From the IMG/VR virus record IMGVR_UViG_3300037087_000031, positions 1-36,940 of that record: a stretch of DNA of 36,940 nucleotides, one strand, 5' to 3'. This DNA comes from a virus. Position numbers and translations under genes: made by a program. The notes under the pieces were generated by a model. It was not told the DNA's origin, did no database searches, and saw only the letters and a program-made list of their open reading frames with translations. Shown here piece by piece: positions 6,937 through 14,110 of this stretch (within the stretch, counting starts at the first letter, position 1; every line of letters starts with the position of its first letter).

Positions 6937-6965
6937 ATTATAACCTATTTTCACGGTTTCAAAAC
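6937..6965 (-). promoter_or_regulatory. Promoter of the candidate RNA
   Basis: A consensus TATAAT at 6942-6937. The best -35 is a weak TTTTGA-like hexamer 16 bases upstream, inside the 3' end of the gene that stops at 6951. Confidence 0.55.
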
Positions 6966-7589
6966 ATACCCATTAAGCAATGTATCTGCTAATTGCTCAA
7001 TCGGTTCAGGTTGCAGAATTGCATTATCTATCTGTGAATTGTGAACGGCTATGATTGATGCTGATTGCAGGCACATGGCTTTTAATTGGGCAGTACTGGA
7101 TACAATAGTAGTGCCTGTTGTTGGCGTAGGTTCAGTTGGTGTTGTGGTTGCCTGCGGAACAGGACATGGCACACAATACTGATTCAGATTATCGCCATTC
7201 CACGCTGTATAGACTGTCTTGTCAGGCTCAATGATAAAGCCTATCATGTCCCAGCCTTCGGGCATTTTGATTGTGCTTAAATCAGTTACCTTTTCGGTTA
7301 GGTAAAGCGCAAGGAATGATTTAGAGATGATCGCCTGACACAACTTTTTACCTGCATCGCTCATTTCGTAGAGTTTATTCCAATTCGCCCCAACTACTCC
7401 AATGCAACAGAATCGAGTAGCAACGCCAATAGATTCATTCATGGCATCTACACCCTTATTCAGCTTGTCGGGGTCGTTACCAAAATTCTGTGGAAATACC
7501 TGATTGAGCTTCCATGCCATACCTAAACCATCGTCTACGTAAATATCATTGTTCACCAACTTACCTGAATACTTATATATACTACTCAT
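6951..7589 (-). CDS. Hypothetical protein with Pro/Thr linker
   Basis: A 212-residue protein. Residues 1-140 look like a folded domain, and a Pro/Thr-rich linker (about 143-160) joins a helical C-terminal part of about 50 residues. No catalytic motif and no membrane segment. The ATG overlaps the stop region of the gene at 7582. Family not recognised; its place before the RNA gene and after the nuclease cluster gives no firm clue. Confidence 0.65.
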   Translation of the reverse strand: MSSIYKYSGKLVNNDIYVDDGLGMAWKLNQVFPQNFGNDPDKLNKGVDAMNESIGVATRFCCIGVVGANWNKLYEMSDAGKKLCQAIISKSFLALYLTEKVTDLSTIKMPEGWDMIGFIIEPDKTVYTAWNGDNLNQYCVPCPVPQATTTPTEPTPTTGTTIVSSTAQLKAMCLQSASIIAVHNSQIDNAILQPEPIEQLADTLLNGYVLKP

Positions 7590-7803
7590 TTATAATCTCC
7601 TTTTCATTATTTTCTAGTTCTTCTACATCTATAACTCTTTTATGTATAAACTCTAACAAAGCTGCAATCCAACTCATCATTTTATCTGGTTCCATTCTAC
7701 TAAAGAAGTCTAAAAGCTCCTCTTGGGTTAACTCGGCAATATCTAAACTTAACCATTTGTTATTCCTTTCTATTCTAACATAATACCCTGTTTTTTTGCT
7801 CAT
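7582..7803 (-). CDS. Hypothetical early protein
   Basis: A 73-residue acidic protein starting MSKKTGYYV. This start is preferred over an upstream ATG because GGAGGTGG lies just before it and it overlaps the previous stop as ATGA. It has a short beta N-terminus and a helical acidic C-terminus. Confidence 0.62.
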   Translation of the reverse strand: MSKKTGYYVRIERNNKWLSLDIAELTQEELLDFFSRMEPDKMMSWIAALLEFIHKRVIDVEELENNEKEIINE

Positions 7804-8390
7804 TCCACCTCCATTTCTACATCTTTTGTTAACCAATACTTATTCAGCTTCGGGTCGTGTATGCCTTCTATAATATCTGATAGCATACACTTGACCGTCT
7901 TGATCGCCTCTAACTCGCCACCTGCGTCTATCAGTTCTTGTAGCAGGGATTCTAACATAATCATTAATCGTTCTTGCAGTGGTCGTTCTATCTTTGCGAA
8001 GTTCACAATAAGTGAATCCACTGTGGCAGGGTGTCCAGCATTGTCGGTCTGTGATATAGCCCATTTCAGTATTATTTCAGGCTCAATGCTATACTTCTTT
8101 GATAGACGCCTTGCCCTGCGAAAATGGTCAAAGTTAAGTTCTTTATACTTATCCTGAATATCCTGCGAAAAGTATTGTGCCACTTCTGCGTAATCCCTGA
8201 CTGTGCCTAATGGTTTTCCAACGCCTTCTGCTACTGCTGAATATACCCAGTTGCGTGTTTTGCCTTCAAGGGTATAAACATCTATCAGTACATTGGTGAT
8301 TCTGGCAAGTCGCCAGATGTCAGTTGAAAGGCTATCACCAATAGCCATAATTATATTCTGGTAAGCATCAGGCAATTCATTAAATTTCAT
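7800..8390 (-). CDS. ParB/KorB-like helix-turn-helix DNA-binding protein
   Basis: A 196-residue protein. Residues about 50-100 (VAEGVGKPLGTVRDYAEVA then HFRRARRL) resemble the HTH domain of ParB/KorB-type proteins, where a recognition helix is followed by a helical bundle. No ParB N-terminal nucleotide domain (GxRR motif) is visible, so it is not a full partition protein. It may be a site-specific DNA-binding protein for replication or regulation. Its own gene carries a near copy of the palindrome (7995-8007). It overlaps both neighbours by 4 bp. Confidence 0.55.
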   Translation of the reverse strand: MKFNELPDAYQNIIMAIGDSLSTDIWRLARITNVLIDVYTLEGKTRNWVYSAVAEGVGKPLGTVRDYAEVAQYFSQDIQDKYKELNFDHFRRARRLSKKYSIEPEIILKWAISQTDNAGHPATVDSLIVNFAKIERPLQERLMIMLESLLQELIDAGGELEAIKTVKCMLSDIIEGIHDPKLNKYWLTKDVEMEVE

Positions 8391-8674
8391 AAGCCCTCCA
8401 TTATCTTTTCTTCTATGTGTTTTATTATATCTTCTGTGTTATAAGCAATTATAACGTCACCACGCCAGTTCTTGTGCCACGCTTCCTCATCTGGGGTTAG
8501 TTTACCGCCATCGTTCTTTATTTCAACAAGGTACGTTACACCACCCCAACCAACCATAATGTCAGGGCAACCCTTGCCGATCTGGTGTATATGGCATACT
8601 GAATAACCAAGCTTCTTCAAGTCCTTAACAATCTCTGGTTGGTTAGTGTCTACCCGACTAATGCGCGTACTCAT
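8387..8674 (-). CDS. VRR-NUC domain nuclease
   Basis: A 95-residue PD-(D/E)XK nuclease of the VRR-NUC type. Seen: GKGCPDIMVG with the catalytic Asp, then YLVEIKND with the Glu-x-Lys pair, and a C-terminal helix. Such small stand-alone enzymes are frequent in phage replication modules and are thought to cut branched DNA or act in DNA processing. The start overlaps the gene at 8671 by ATGA. Confidence 0.82.
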   Translation of the reverse strand: MSTRISRVDTNQPEIVKDLKKLGYSVCHIHQIGKGCPDIMVGWGGVTYLVEIKNDGGKLTPDEEAWHKNWRGDVIIAYNTEDIIKHIEEKIMEGL

Positions 8675-8796
8675 CTGTTCTCATCCTCGTCATCTTTATT
8701 AGAGGATTCATTGAGATAAAAGAATAGCGCTATTGCAAAGATAATTATAACAAACAATAAGCCACAACAGAATATCATAAATCCTAATATATTCAT
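8671..8796 (-). CDS. Small membrane protein
   Basis: A 41-residue protein: one hydrophobic segment (about residues 4-28) and an acidic tail (KDDEDENR). The ATG and stop overlap both neighbours by 4 bp, which supports real coding in a coupled chain (9429 to 8387). Confidence 0.6.
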   Translation of the reverse strand: MNILGFMIFCCGLLFVIIIFAIALFFYLNESSNKDDEDENR

Positions 8797-8930
8797 TTCC
8801 ACCACCTCTTATATTTTCCTAACTCGTAAACTCCATAAATTATATAACCAGTAATTACTATGGCAGTTAAACATAATGCTACAATCTGACCAATAGCCCA
8901 AAGTTCTGCGCCTAATAATATTATATTCAT
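8793..8930 (-). CDS. Small membrane protein
   Basis: A 45-residue protein with a hydrophobic segment (about residues 10-34) and a basic, Trp-containing tail (KYKRWWK). It overlaps both neighbours by ATGA. Function unknown. Confidence 0.6.
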   Translation of the reverse strand: MNIILLGAELWAIGQIVALCLTAIVITGYIIYGVYELGKYKRWWK

Positions 8931-9241
8931 TTATTCTTCTCCCTCCAATCTTCATAGGCTTTTTCCGCTTCTACTTGGTCGGGGTAAACCACGCCTCCAT
9001 CGCCAGCCGAATCCAGCGCATCTCCCAACTGAATAATGAGTTTGGCTTGCGTTTCTTCGATAGGGCGAGTATTCCAGTCGTCAACCGCCCCCTTATAATC
9101 TTTTCTGCTTCGAGTTCTAATGCCACACGATGAACAATGAGTAAAATAATTTAGATGGTTCGCAACGCCAGCTATGAAATAATCATTTATTTCAGGCTTT
9201 CCCCCATCAGGACAAAACGGACACGCTTTTAGCTCACTCAC
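8927..9241 (-). CDS. Lar-like restriction alleviation protein
   Basis: A 104-residue protein with the Lar-family layout: LKACPFC near the N-terminus (Cys7, Cys10), a second pair HCSSCG (about 36-40), then a helix ending DDWNTRP. Members of this family relieve type I restriction in the host. The C-terminal 40 residues are a charged extension. It is co-transcribed with small membrane proteins and the nuclease. Confidence 0.7.
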   Translation of the reverse strand: MSELKACPFCPDGGKPEINDYFIAGVANHLNYFTHCSSCGIRTRSRKDYKGAVDDWNTRPIEETQAKLIIQLGDALDSAGDGGVVYPDQVEAEKAYEDWREKNK

Positions 9242-9429
9242 TTCATATTCTCCGAGAGAAACATGCCAAGTTTTCCAAGCATCTCTATCTTATGAATATC
9301 TGGAAGTGGTTTAGTTCTATTATCGTTTAGTTTGCGTGCCGTGAACAGTAGTTTATTCTGCTCAACTTCTGGCAGTTTATAGAACGCCGTTAATACACAA
9401 TCTGTTTTTTCGTCTGTTGTTAGTTGCAT
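9238..9429 (-). CDS. Hypothetical early protein
   Basis: A 63-residue protein starting MQLTTDEKTD, chosen for the AAAGGAG ribosome site ahead of it. An upstream ATG in frame lacks one and would overlap the helicase gene. Mostly helical and charged. Confidence 0.58.
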   Translation of the reverse strand: MQLTTDEKTDCVLTAFYKLPEVEQNKLLFTARKLNDNRTKPLPDIHKIEMLGKLGMFLSENMK

Positions 9430-9442
9430 ATTTATTTCTCCT

Positions 9443-10696
9443 TTATTGAATTGTATGAATGTATTCTCCAAACGCAGGGAATCCCTGCAACTTCACTATC
9501 TTCATTTTACCACCACTTTCACCATTTCGTACCTTATCCCAGCGCAACTGTAATACATTCTGTTGGTCGGTCTTATCTAAAAAGCATATCTGGTCAGCGT
9601 CAAATGCAATACTACCTGAACCTGACAAGTGCTGTTTTAGTGCTGTACCTGCCATGCCCTCTTTGTTGATTGAATGTACTATTAATCCCGCAAGGTCTAA
9701 ATCCTTGCAGATATTATGAATCTGCCTGCTTATAAATGCAGACTTTTCGTTACCGTCTTTGCCTACTGTATCATTAAGTAATGCCATGTAGTCCAGCATG
9801 AACCATTCTATCTTGTACTGTTCTTTCAATCGTGCAAGATCAGCCCTCAAACTTGTGGTAGTCCATGCGGTTGAATCGGAAATATGTATCTGCATCTTTG
9901 CCATGATTGATAGTGTCTTTGTAAAGACTTCCCATTCGTTAGCCGTCATTCTGCCTGTGTCAATATTCTTTGTGGGTATTTTGCCTTGTCCTGATACAAG
10001 CCTTTCTACTACTGACTGGCTGTCCATTTCCATTTCGTACACTGCGCCTGGTGCGTGTTTCTGCATACCAGCGCATAACTGCATAGCAAATAAACTTTTG
10101 CCTATGCCTGGCTCACCCGCAATTATAACAACTGTCTTTCGTTGCATACCGCCTGTGATATTATCCCAATCTGTAAATCCTGTCGGAATGCCATAATACT
10201 GGCGTGGGTTATTGTGCATATCAAGGGCATGGTCATATAGTCTACTTACACTACTGCCTATCTGCTCTGCCCCTTGCGAAATTCGCATTGTAATAACCAT
10301 ATCGCTAACGCTTCTTGCCACGCCTTCATCAAGATTGATTAATGGGTCGTTTGCGAAATTCGCAATCTCATTAGCTATGCTCATAATCTTTCTGCGTCTT
10401 GCATAGTCTTTGATTATCTGGGCATATTTATCAGCGTGTAATGATGTAGGGGTCTTACTTACTAACCCTACGATGTAATCCTGCTTTACATCTGGATGTG
10501 CTTTGCTTATCTCTTGCGCCAACGTGAATATGTCATAGTCTTTTAGCTGTCGGGCAGTTTCAAATAGCCACTGGTTCTTAATGATATAAAAGTCTAACGG
10601 CTCTACATCTAACTTATTAATTATTACAGGATCAATAAGAATAGACCCCAAAAGGTTTTCTTCTGCTTCAATGGAATAAAGCTCTTGTATTATCAT
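9443..10696 (-). CDS. dnaB: DnaB-like replicative helicase
   Basis: A 417-residue hexameric helicase that unwinds the fork during phage DNA replication. Seen: a DnaB N-terminal domain (AEENLLGSIL, about residues 11-100), a linker, and a RecA-like ATPase with Walker A GEPGIGKS (194-201), Walker B-type WFMLDYMALL (about 294-303) and the QLRWDKVRNG arginine-finger/H4-like region near 380-390. It is slightly shorter than the usual 440-470 residues. Two perfect palindromes lie in the gene, 77 bp apart. Its ATG overlaps the stop of the methyltransferase remnant. No primase or polymerase was recognised, so the phage probably recruits host replication enzymes. Confidence 0.93.
   Translation of the reverse strand: MIIQELYSIEAEENLLGSILIDPVIINKLDVEPLDFYIIKNQWLFETARQLKDYDIFTLAQEISKAHPDVKQDYIVGLVSKTPTSLHADKYAQIIKDYARRRKIMSIANEIANFANDPLINLDEGVARSVSDMVITMRISQGAEQIGSSVSRLYDHALDMHNNPRQYYGIPTGFTDWDNITGGMQRKTVVIIAGEPGIGKSLFAMQLCAGMQKHAPGAVYEMEMDSQSVVERLVSGQGKIPTKNIDTGRMTANEWEVFTKTLSIMAKMQIHISDSTAWTTTSLRADLARLKEQYKIEWFMLDYMALLNDTVGKDGNEKSAFISRQIHNICKDLDLAGLIVHSINKEGMAGTALKQHLSGSGSIAFDADQICFLDKTDQQNVLQLRWDKVRNGESGGKMKIVKLQGFPAFGEYIHTIQ
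10275..10287. repeat. Dispersed palindrome, perfect copy in dnaB
   Basis: TGCGAAATTCGCA, read here in the frame Arg-Ile-Ser-Gln. Confidence 0.9.
10352..10364. repeat. Dispersed palindrome, second copy in dnaB
   Basis: TGCGAAATTCGCA, read as Ala-Asn-Phe-Ala, a different frame from the copy 77 bp away. This shows that the DNA and not the peptide is conserved. Confidence 0.9.
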
Positions 10697-10827
10697 AATT
10701 CCAGCCTCCTTTGCTGTTTGACTTTCACTATTCGTTTTTCACTCATTGCGATATAGTCCGGGTTCAGCTCAATTCCGATATATTGCCTTTCATGTTTAGT
10801 TGCCACATCACCTTCTCTGCTACTGCT
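10693..10827 (-). pseudogene. C-terminal remnant of a DNA methyltransferase
   Basis: On the minus strand the frame that ends at 10693 reads KHERQYIGIELNPDYIAMS and then EKRI. This is the characteristic C-terminal end of phage N6-adenine/N4-cytosine DNA methyltransferases (pattern YIGIELNPEY...KRI). The catalytic DPPY and FxGxG parts are absent; a stop codon lies a few codons upstream (about 10828-10830). It has no start with a ribosome site. The remnant overlaps the 33-residue frame at 10764 in another frame and ends at the helicase start. Confidence 0.75.
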
Positions 10828-10865
10828 CTATCAAGTTCATCATTAGCCGTAGTTTCATAGTTCAT
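10764..10865 (-). CDS. Short ORF with phage 'LDRAVAEKVM' motif
   Basis: A 33-residue frame starting at an ATGA overlap with the gene before it. ELDRAVAEKVM is a motif seen at the N-terminus of small phage proteins. After it the frame runs into the methyltransferase remnant and stops. It may be a truncated gene joined to the remnant by recombination. Confidence 0.42.
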   Translation of the reverse strand: MNYETTANDELDRAVAEKVMWQLNMKGNISELS

Positions 10866-11041
10866 AATTTATCTCCTTCGCCAAATAGTTTAACATATCT
10901 TTTGATTATATCTATTGCTAACCATAAACCATCAACTCGACCATCCCAATAACTATCTCTATTATTAAGTTTACCATATTGCTTTGCAAATTTCAGCTCT
11001 GACTTTAATCTCTTTAGTGCTAACCTACGAGTATTTGGCAT
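10862..11041 (-). CDS. Small hypothetical protein
   Basis: A 59-residue basic helical protein with a strong AGGAGGTAAATA ribosome site. It lies between the replisome organiser and the helicase. Function unknown; a helicase-loader adapter role would be a guess. Confidence 0.62.
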   Translation of the reverse strand: MPNTRRLALKRLKSELKFAKQYGKLNNRDSYWDGRVDGLWLAIDIIKRYVKLFGEGDKL

Positions 11042-11051
11042 TATTTACCTC

Positions 11052-11783
11052 CTAATCATCATAATTATCTTGCTGTTGTTCTATTCGCAACTGACTGACT
11101 GCGAAATTCGCAAGCTTTACCAGACTGGCGGGGCTTGCTATCGTAAGTCTGCTGCCCCCATTCTGCCAGTTAAAATGCACCCTGCGAAGTACATCCACAT
11201 AATCAAGCTCTTTACACACTTTTAGTAGATCGTGAATACCTTTGCGCCAGAAACGATGATTTTCGCTAATGCCAGGAACTGATAATTGCCAATACTTTAG
11301 GATTTCTTTAATCACCTCCTTTTCCTGTTGAGTATAAATTGATAATGGGTCTAAATCCACACATGGTGTAGTATTCTCTGGAGTATTCTCTGCAGTTCTA
11401 TTTAACGAATGCGGAGATACGGCTTTCCCCATCGTGGGGTTGCGGTGTTCGGGAACAGGGGTTTCCCACGCTGCATTAAGTTTATCAAGGTCAACCTTGA
11501 AATAAATAAGATGCTCTAACCGCTTATATTTCTCTTGAATAATCCCGTTTTCAATCAGTTTCTTTCGGGCTGTTTTCTGCTCATCGTAAGACAATCCAGT
11601 TTCTTCTTCTATTTCTTCTGCTGTTTTATAAACCCACCCATCTGATTTTTCGTCTTCCTTGCCTATCCAGTAAATAAGCTGACATAGAAAAATAGTTGCA
11701 TTTGTAGAACCAGTGATCCTTCGTAGTTTAGGATAATATGCTACTGATTTACCAACTCCAATGAGATATTCTGATAGTTTCAT
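11052..11783 (-). CDS. Replisome organiser / DnaD-like replication initiator
   Basis: A 243-residue protein. The N-terminal half (about residues 15-100) has a winged-helix pattern: TNATIFLCQLIYWIGKEDEK...VYKTAEEIEEETGLS and DEQKTARKKLIENGIIQ, as in phage replication initiation proteins. A linker of low complexity (about 118-140) leads to a helical C-terminal part. Proteins of this kind bind the origin and load the helicase, whose gene lies just downstream. A perfect palindrome (11100-11112) lies near its 3' end. Confidence 0.78.
   Translation of the reverse strand: MKLSEYLIGVGKSVAYYPKLRRITGSTNATIFLCQLIYWIGKEDEKSDGWVYKTAEEIEEETGLSYDEQKTARKKLIENGIIQEKYKRLEHLIYFKVDLDKLNAAWETPVPEHRNPTMGKAVSPHSLNRTAENTPENTTPCVDLDPLSIYTQQEKEVIKEILKYWQLSVPGISENHRFWRKGIHDLLKVCKELDYVDVLRRVHFNWQNGGSRLTIASPASLVKLANFAVSQLRIEQQQDNYDD
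11100..11112. repeat. Dispersed palindrome, perfect copy
   Basis: TGCGAAATTCGCA in the C-terminal codons of the replisome organiser. Confidence 0.9.
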
Positions 11784-11968
11784 TCTTTACTCCTATAAAC
11801 AAATACACCCTTTGATGGGCTCACCTGCGCTGGAGAGTACACTCGGCTAAGTGTTACAGGTAAGCCCACTAAAAGGTGCTTGTAAATTAAAATTAGCCGA
11901 TACATATACTCTCCATAATCACAATTATACCACTTAATGCGAAATTCGCAATTAACGTTCATGCACAT
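11780..11968 (-). CDS. Doubtful small ORF over a structured element
   Basis: A 62-residue frame that overlaps both neighbours (ATGA with the replisome gene). Its second half is read from a strong inverted-repeat structure and looks unlike a normal protein. It could be a leader peptide, or the frame may be fortuitous. Confidence 0.3.
   Translation of the reverse strand: MCMNVNCEFRIKWYNCDYGEYMYRLILIYKHLLVGLPVTLSRVYSPAQVSPSKGVFVYRSKE
11816..11868 (-). promoter_or_regulatory. Cis-acting RNA structure before the replisome gene
   Basis: Nested stems: TGGGCT/AGCCCA (11816-11821 with 11863-11868), ACCTG/CAGGT (11823-11827 with 11857-11861), and an inner ACACT/AGTGT hairpin (11839-11843 with 11850-11854). 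It ends about 33 bases before the ATG at 11783, a fitting place for translational or transcriptional control. Confidence 0.5.
11938..11950. repeat. Dispersed palindrome, perfect copy
   Basis: TGCGAAATTCGCA just downstream of the HNH-like gene, read as Cys-Glu-Phe-Arg in the doubtful frame. Confidence 0.9.
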
Positions 11969-12242
11969 TTTCCTTATACCATTGGTCGAAATTAGGGTAT
12001 CTTGCCTGCTGAATCTTCTTGAAACAATCCTTATTCCACTTTGTAATATCTATTCGTTGATCTCTACACACTGCACAAATGGCCGATAGGTTCTCTTCGT
12101 CAAGACAATGCTTATTCTTATGCTTCCCGTTATACCTATCACTGCCAATAAATATGTGCGCTATTTCAACAGAAGGTCTTTTGTGGCAACATTCACAAAT
12201 AGGGCTACGATGTAACAGGAATTCTCGAAGTTGTTCATCCAT
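11952..12242 (-). CDS. HNH-like zinc-binding nuclease candidate
   Basis: A 96-residue protein with CECCHKRPSVEIAHIF (Cys17, Cys20 and the His of the HNH core) and a second pair CAVC (about 56-59). This is the layout of small HNH proteins with a structural zinc and a beta-beta-alpha metal core. Free-standing HNH proteins in replication modules may act in packaging, recombination or as mobile endonucleases. The second half lacks a clear H-x3-H, so activity is uncertain. Confidence 0.6.
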   Translation of the reverse strand: MDEQLREFLLHRSPICECCHKRPSVEIAHIFIGSDRYNGKHKNKHCLDEENLSAICAVCRDQRIDITKWNKDCFKKIQQARYPNFDQWYKENVHER

Positions 12243-12405
12243 TATGTTTCTCCATGTCTTTTACTTTGTATTCAAGGCGTACTATTCTTTCAACAAGTTT
12301 AGTAATAACATCGTCTAATGGTTTTCCATCATTGTCCCATCTAAAATTGCCTGTTATCTTATTTACATAATCTTCCCTTTTCTTAACTGTGTTAAGTTTA
12401 TCCAT
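12235..12405 (-). CDS. Small helical protein
   Basis: A 56-residue charged protein with a likely coiled-coil C-terminus (DVITKLVERIVRLEYKVKD). It overlaps both neighbours by 8 bp. Function unknown. Confidence 0.58.
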   Translation of the reverse strand: MDKLNTVKKREDYVNKITGNFRWDNDGKPLDDVITKLVERIVRLEYKVKDMEKHNG

Positions 12406-12742
12406 GTTGTTTTGCCTTTGCTAAAATGTATCGCTTGAATGGCAAGGAATCTTTTATCTGCACCTGTTTAATTGAATGAGGTATCCAATATTCCTCTAAT
12501 ATCGCTATCATATTATAAGCGCAGAGTTCACATACCTCAAGGGAATAGTTGATGCTTGCCTGTTTAGCTTTACTATTTGATATTTTGCCTTCATAGTCCT
12601 CGTCTTTAGGGCTACTACCAAACACAAATGTGAATAGCCCTTGTCCGCTTTCTGCCCCACTTTGGGAAATATTAATATTAATCTTTTTATTATTAACTTC
12701 TTTTATTGCGCCACACTTATCACATTTCCAGATATTACTCAT
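12398..12742 (-). CDS. Zinc-ribbon hypothetical protein
   Basis: A 114-residue protein starting MSNIWKCDKCG. This start is chosen because GAGG precedes it at the right distance. It has Cys pairs at the N-terminus (CDKCG) and near residue 72 (CELCAYN), which would form one zinc ribbon split by a long loop. Confidence 0.62.
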   Translation of the reverse strand: MSNIWKCDKCGAIKEVNNKKININISQSGAESGQGLFTFVFGSSPKDEDYEGKISNSKAKQASINYSLEVCELCAYNMIAILEEYWIPHSIKQVQIKDSLPFKRYILAKAKQHG

Positions 12743-12932
12743 TCTTAACCTCATCAATCAATGCAAGTGCTTTCTTTAGATGATAAGCTACGCTGGGAAA
12801 TGACGCATTATTGGTTATAGCAATTCCCCATAATGCGCTCTCATAACAATACTCTAATATATCTTTTGCCATATCAATTTCATTTCTTAATTGTCCATAG
12901 TTAACTTTGCGAATTTCGTTATTGTTATTCAT
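12735..12932 (-). CDS. Hypothetical early protein
   Basis: A 65-residue helical protein with an AAGGAG ribosome site and overlaps at both ends. A near copy of the palindrome (12908-12920, two mismatches) falls in its first codons. Confidence 0.58.
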   Translation of the reverse strand: MNNNNEIRKVNYGQLRNEIDMAKDILEYCYESALWGIAITNNASFPSVAYHLKKALALIDEVKNE

Positions 12933-13101
12933 CTTTACTCCTTTGATCCCACACCTTACCGCATTTCGTGCAGGAATATGTTTTGACTGTTATATTATCG
13001 CCATAATAAGTATGTAGTGTTTCACGATCAATCTCTCGCTTTTCGGGTGAGCCACAATTAGGGCAATACAAGTGGCTATCGGCATAGTTTGTGTTAATCA
13101 T
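12925..13101 (-). CDS. Small zinc-ribbon protein
   Basis: A 58-residue protein starting MINTNYADS, with CPNCG and CTKCGKVW pairs 24 residues apart, a rubredoxin or TFIIS-like knuckle pair. This start, behind GGGAAATAAA, is preferred over the upstream ATG that lies in the previous gene. Confidence 0.62.
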   Translation of the reverse strand: MINTNYADSHLYCPNCGSPEKREIDRETLHTYYGDNITVKTYSCTKCGKVWDQRSKDE

Positions 13102-13102
13102 T

Positions 13103-13738
13103 TTATTTCCCTGTTTCTGGATCAACTATTCTTATCAGCTCCAACCGTCCACATCTTGCTTTCCCGTCAGTGTTGTACGGAACGGTTACATCGGGCAAAT
13201 CTTCCCAACGAATACGGCATAGCCATAGATCGGCGTCTGTGTAATTCGCTTTGCACCAGTCTAGGGTCCCAAAATTAACCCCGCAAGCACAATCAACAGT
13301 AGGTAATTGATTGACAACTTCTTCGAGAAATGCACCTTTTTCAATCTTCCAGTATTCAGGAGGATTGGAACTCGTTCTACCAGCCCCAATTCTTTTATAG
13401 ACAAGGAAACCGAGCTTATCTTTCTTAAAATTGCCCATAAATTCACGAGCGGTATTTAAATTTTTGGCACCGCTCAAATTGGCATAGCTCAAATTGGCAC
13501 CGCTCAAATTGGAACAGTTCAAATTGGCATAGCTCAAATCGGCATCGCTCAAATCGGCACCTCTCAAATCGGCACCTCTCAAATTGGCATAGCTCAAATT
13601 GGCACTTCTCAAATCGGCACCTCTCAAATTGGCACAGTTCAAATAAGGTAAATTTATCCTTACCCCGTCCGAATTATCTTTTAACCATTTCAAATGGTTT
13701 TCTAACATCTCGCTAATTTGTTTCTTTGTGTAATCCAT
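13103..13738 (-). CDS. Pentapeptide-repeat protein
   Basis: A 211-residue protein. Residues about 32-90 consist of A(D/N)LxxA-type pentapeptide repeats (GADLRSANLSYANL...), which fold into a right-handed beta helix. The rest (about 95-211) is a separate domain with Cys-Gly and Trp-rich segments. Some pentapeptide proteins mimic DNA and inhibit gyrase, but most are uncharacterised. The DNA of the repeat is a 15-base tandem array. Confidence 0.85.
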   Translation of the reverse strand: MDYTKKQISEMLENHLKWLKDNSDGVRINLPYLNCANLRGADLRSANLSYANLRGADLRGADLSDADLSYANLNCSNLSGANLSYANLSGAKNLNTAREFMGNFKKDKLGFLVYKRIGAGRTSSNPPEYWKIEKGAFLEEVVNQLPTVDCACGVNFGTLDWCKANYTDADLWLCRIRWEDLPDVTVPYNTDGKARCGRLELIRIVDPETGK

Positions 13739-13750
13739 TTTATTACTCCT

Positions 13751-14110
13751 TTAATCTTTTGGGTCAATTTTATCAACACCAGTTACATAATCATTATACC
13801 CTTCATCGTCAGGGTATTTGCTTTGTTTCTTTAGCTCTTTGCGTTGCTCATTAAGCAATTCCCAATCATGCTCGTTCATGTCGCTATTATCATATTCTCC
13901 ACATACGCCACAGATATAACCATCATCGCTATTATCATTTCCGCCTGATATTGTATGCCGAATTAATACATCCTGGCGCTGTTCTAACGGGTGATCGCAT
14001 TTAACCTCACCCGTGCCATTACAATCAGGGCAAGGTTCTTTGACGTACATATCGCTAAATCTACATTGCACCAGAATATAACCACTGCCATAACATGTTT
14101 TACATTTCAT
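13751..14110 (-). CDS. DnaJ-type zinc-finger-like protein
   Basis: A 119-residue protein starting MKCKTCYGSGY, behind AAAGGAGC and overlapping the previous stop as ATGA. It carries two CxxCxGxG motifs (Cys3-Cys6 and CPDCNGTGE near 28), as in the cysteine-rich DnaJ domain, and a further pair CGVCG near 70. No J domain is present. It may bind unfolded protein or nucleic acid. Confidence 0.66.
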   Translation of the reverse strand: MKCKTCYGSGYILVQCRFSDMYVKEPCPDCNGTGEVKCDHPLEQRQDVLIRHTISGGNDNSDDGYICGVCGEYDNSDMNEHDWELLNEQRKELKKQSKYPDDEGYNDYVTGVDKIDPKD

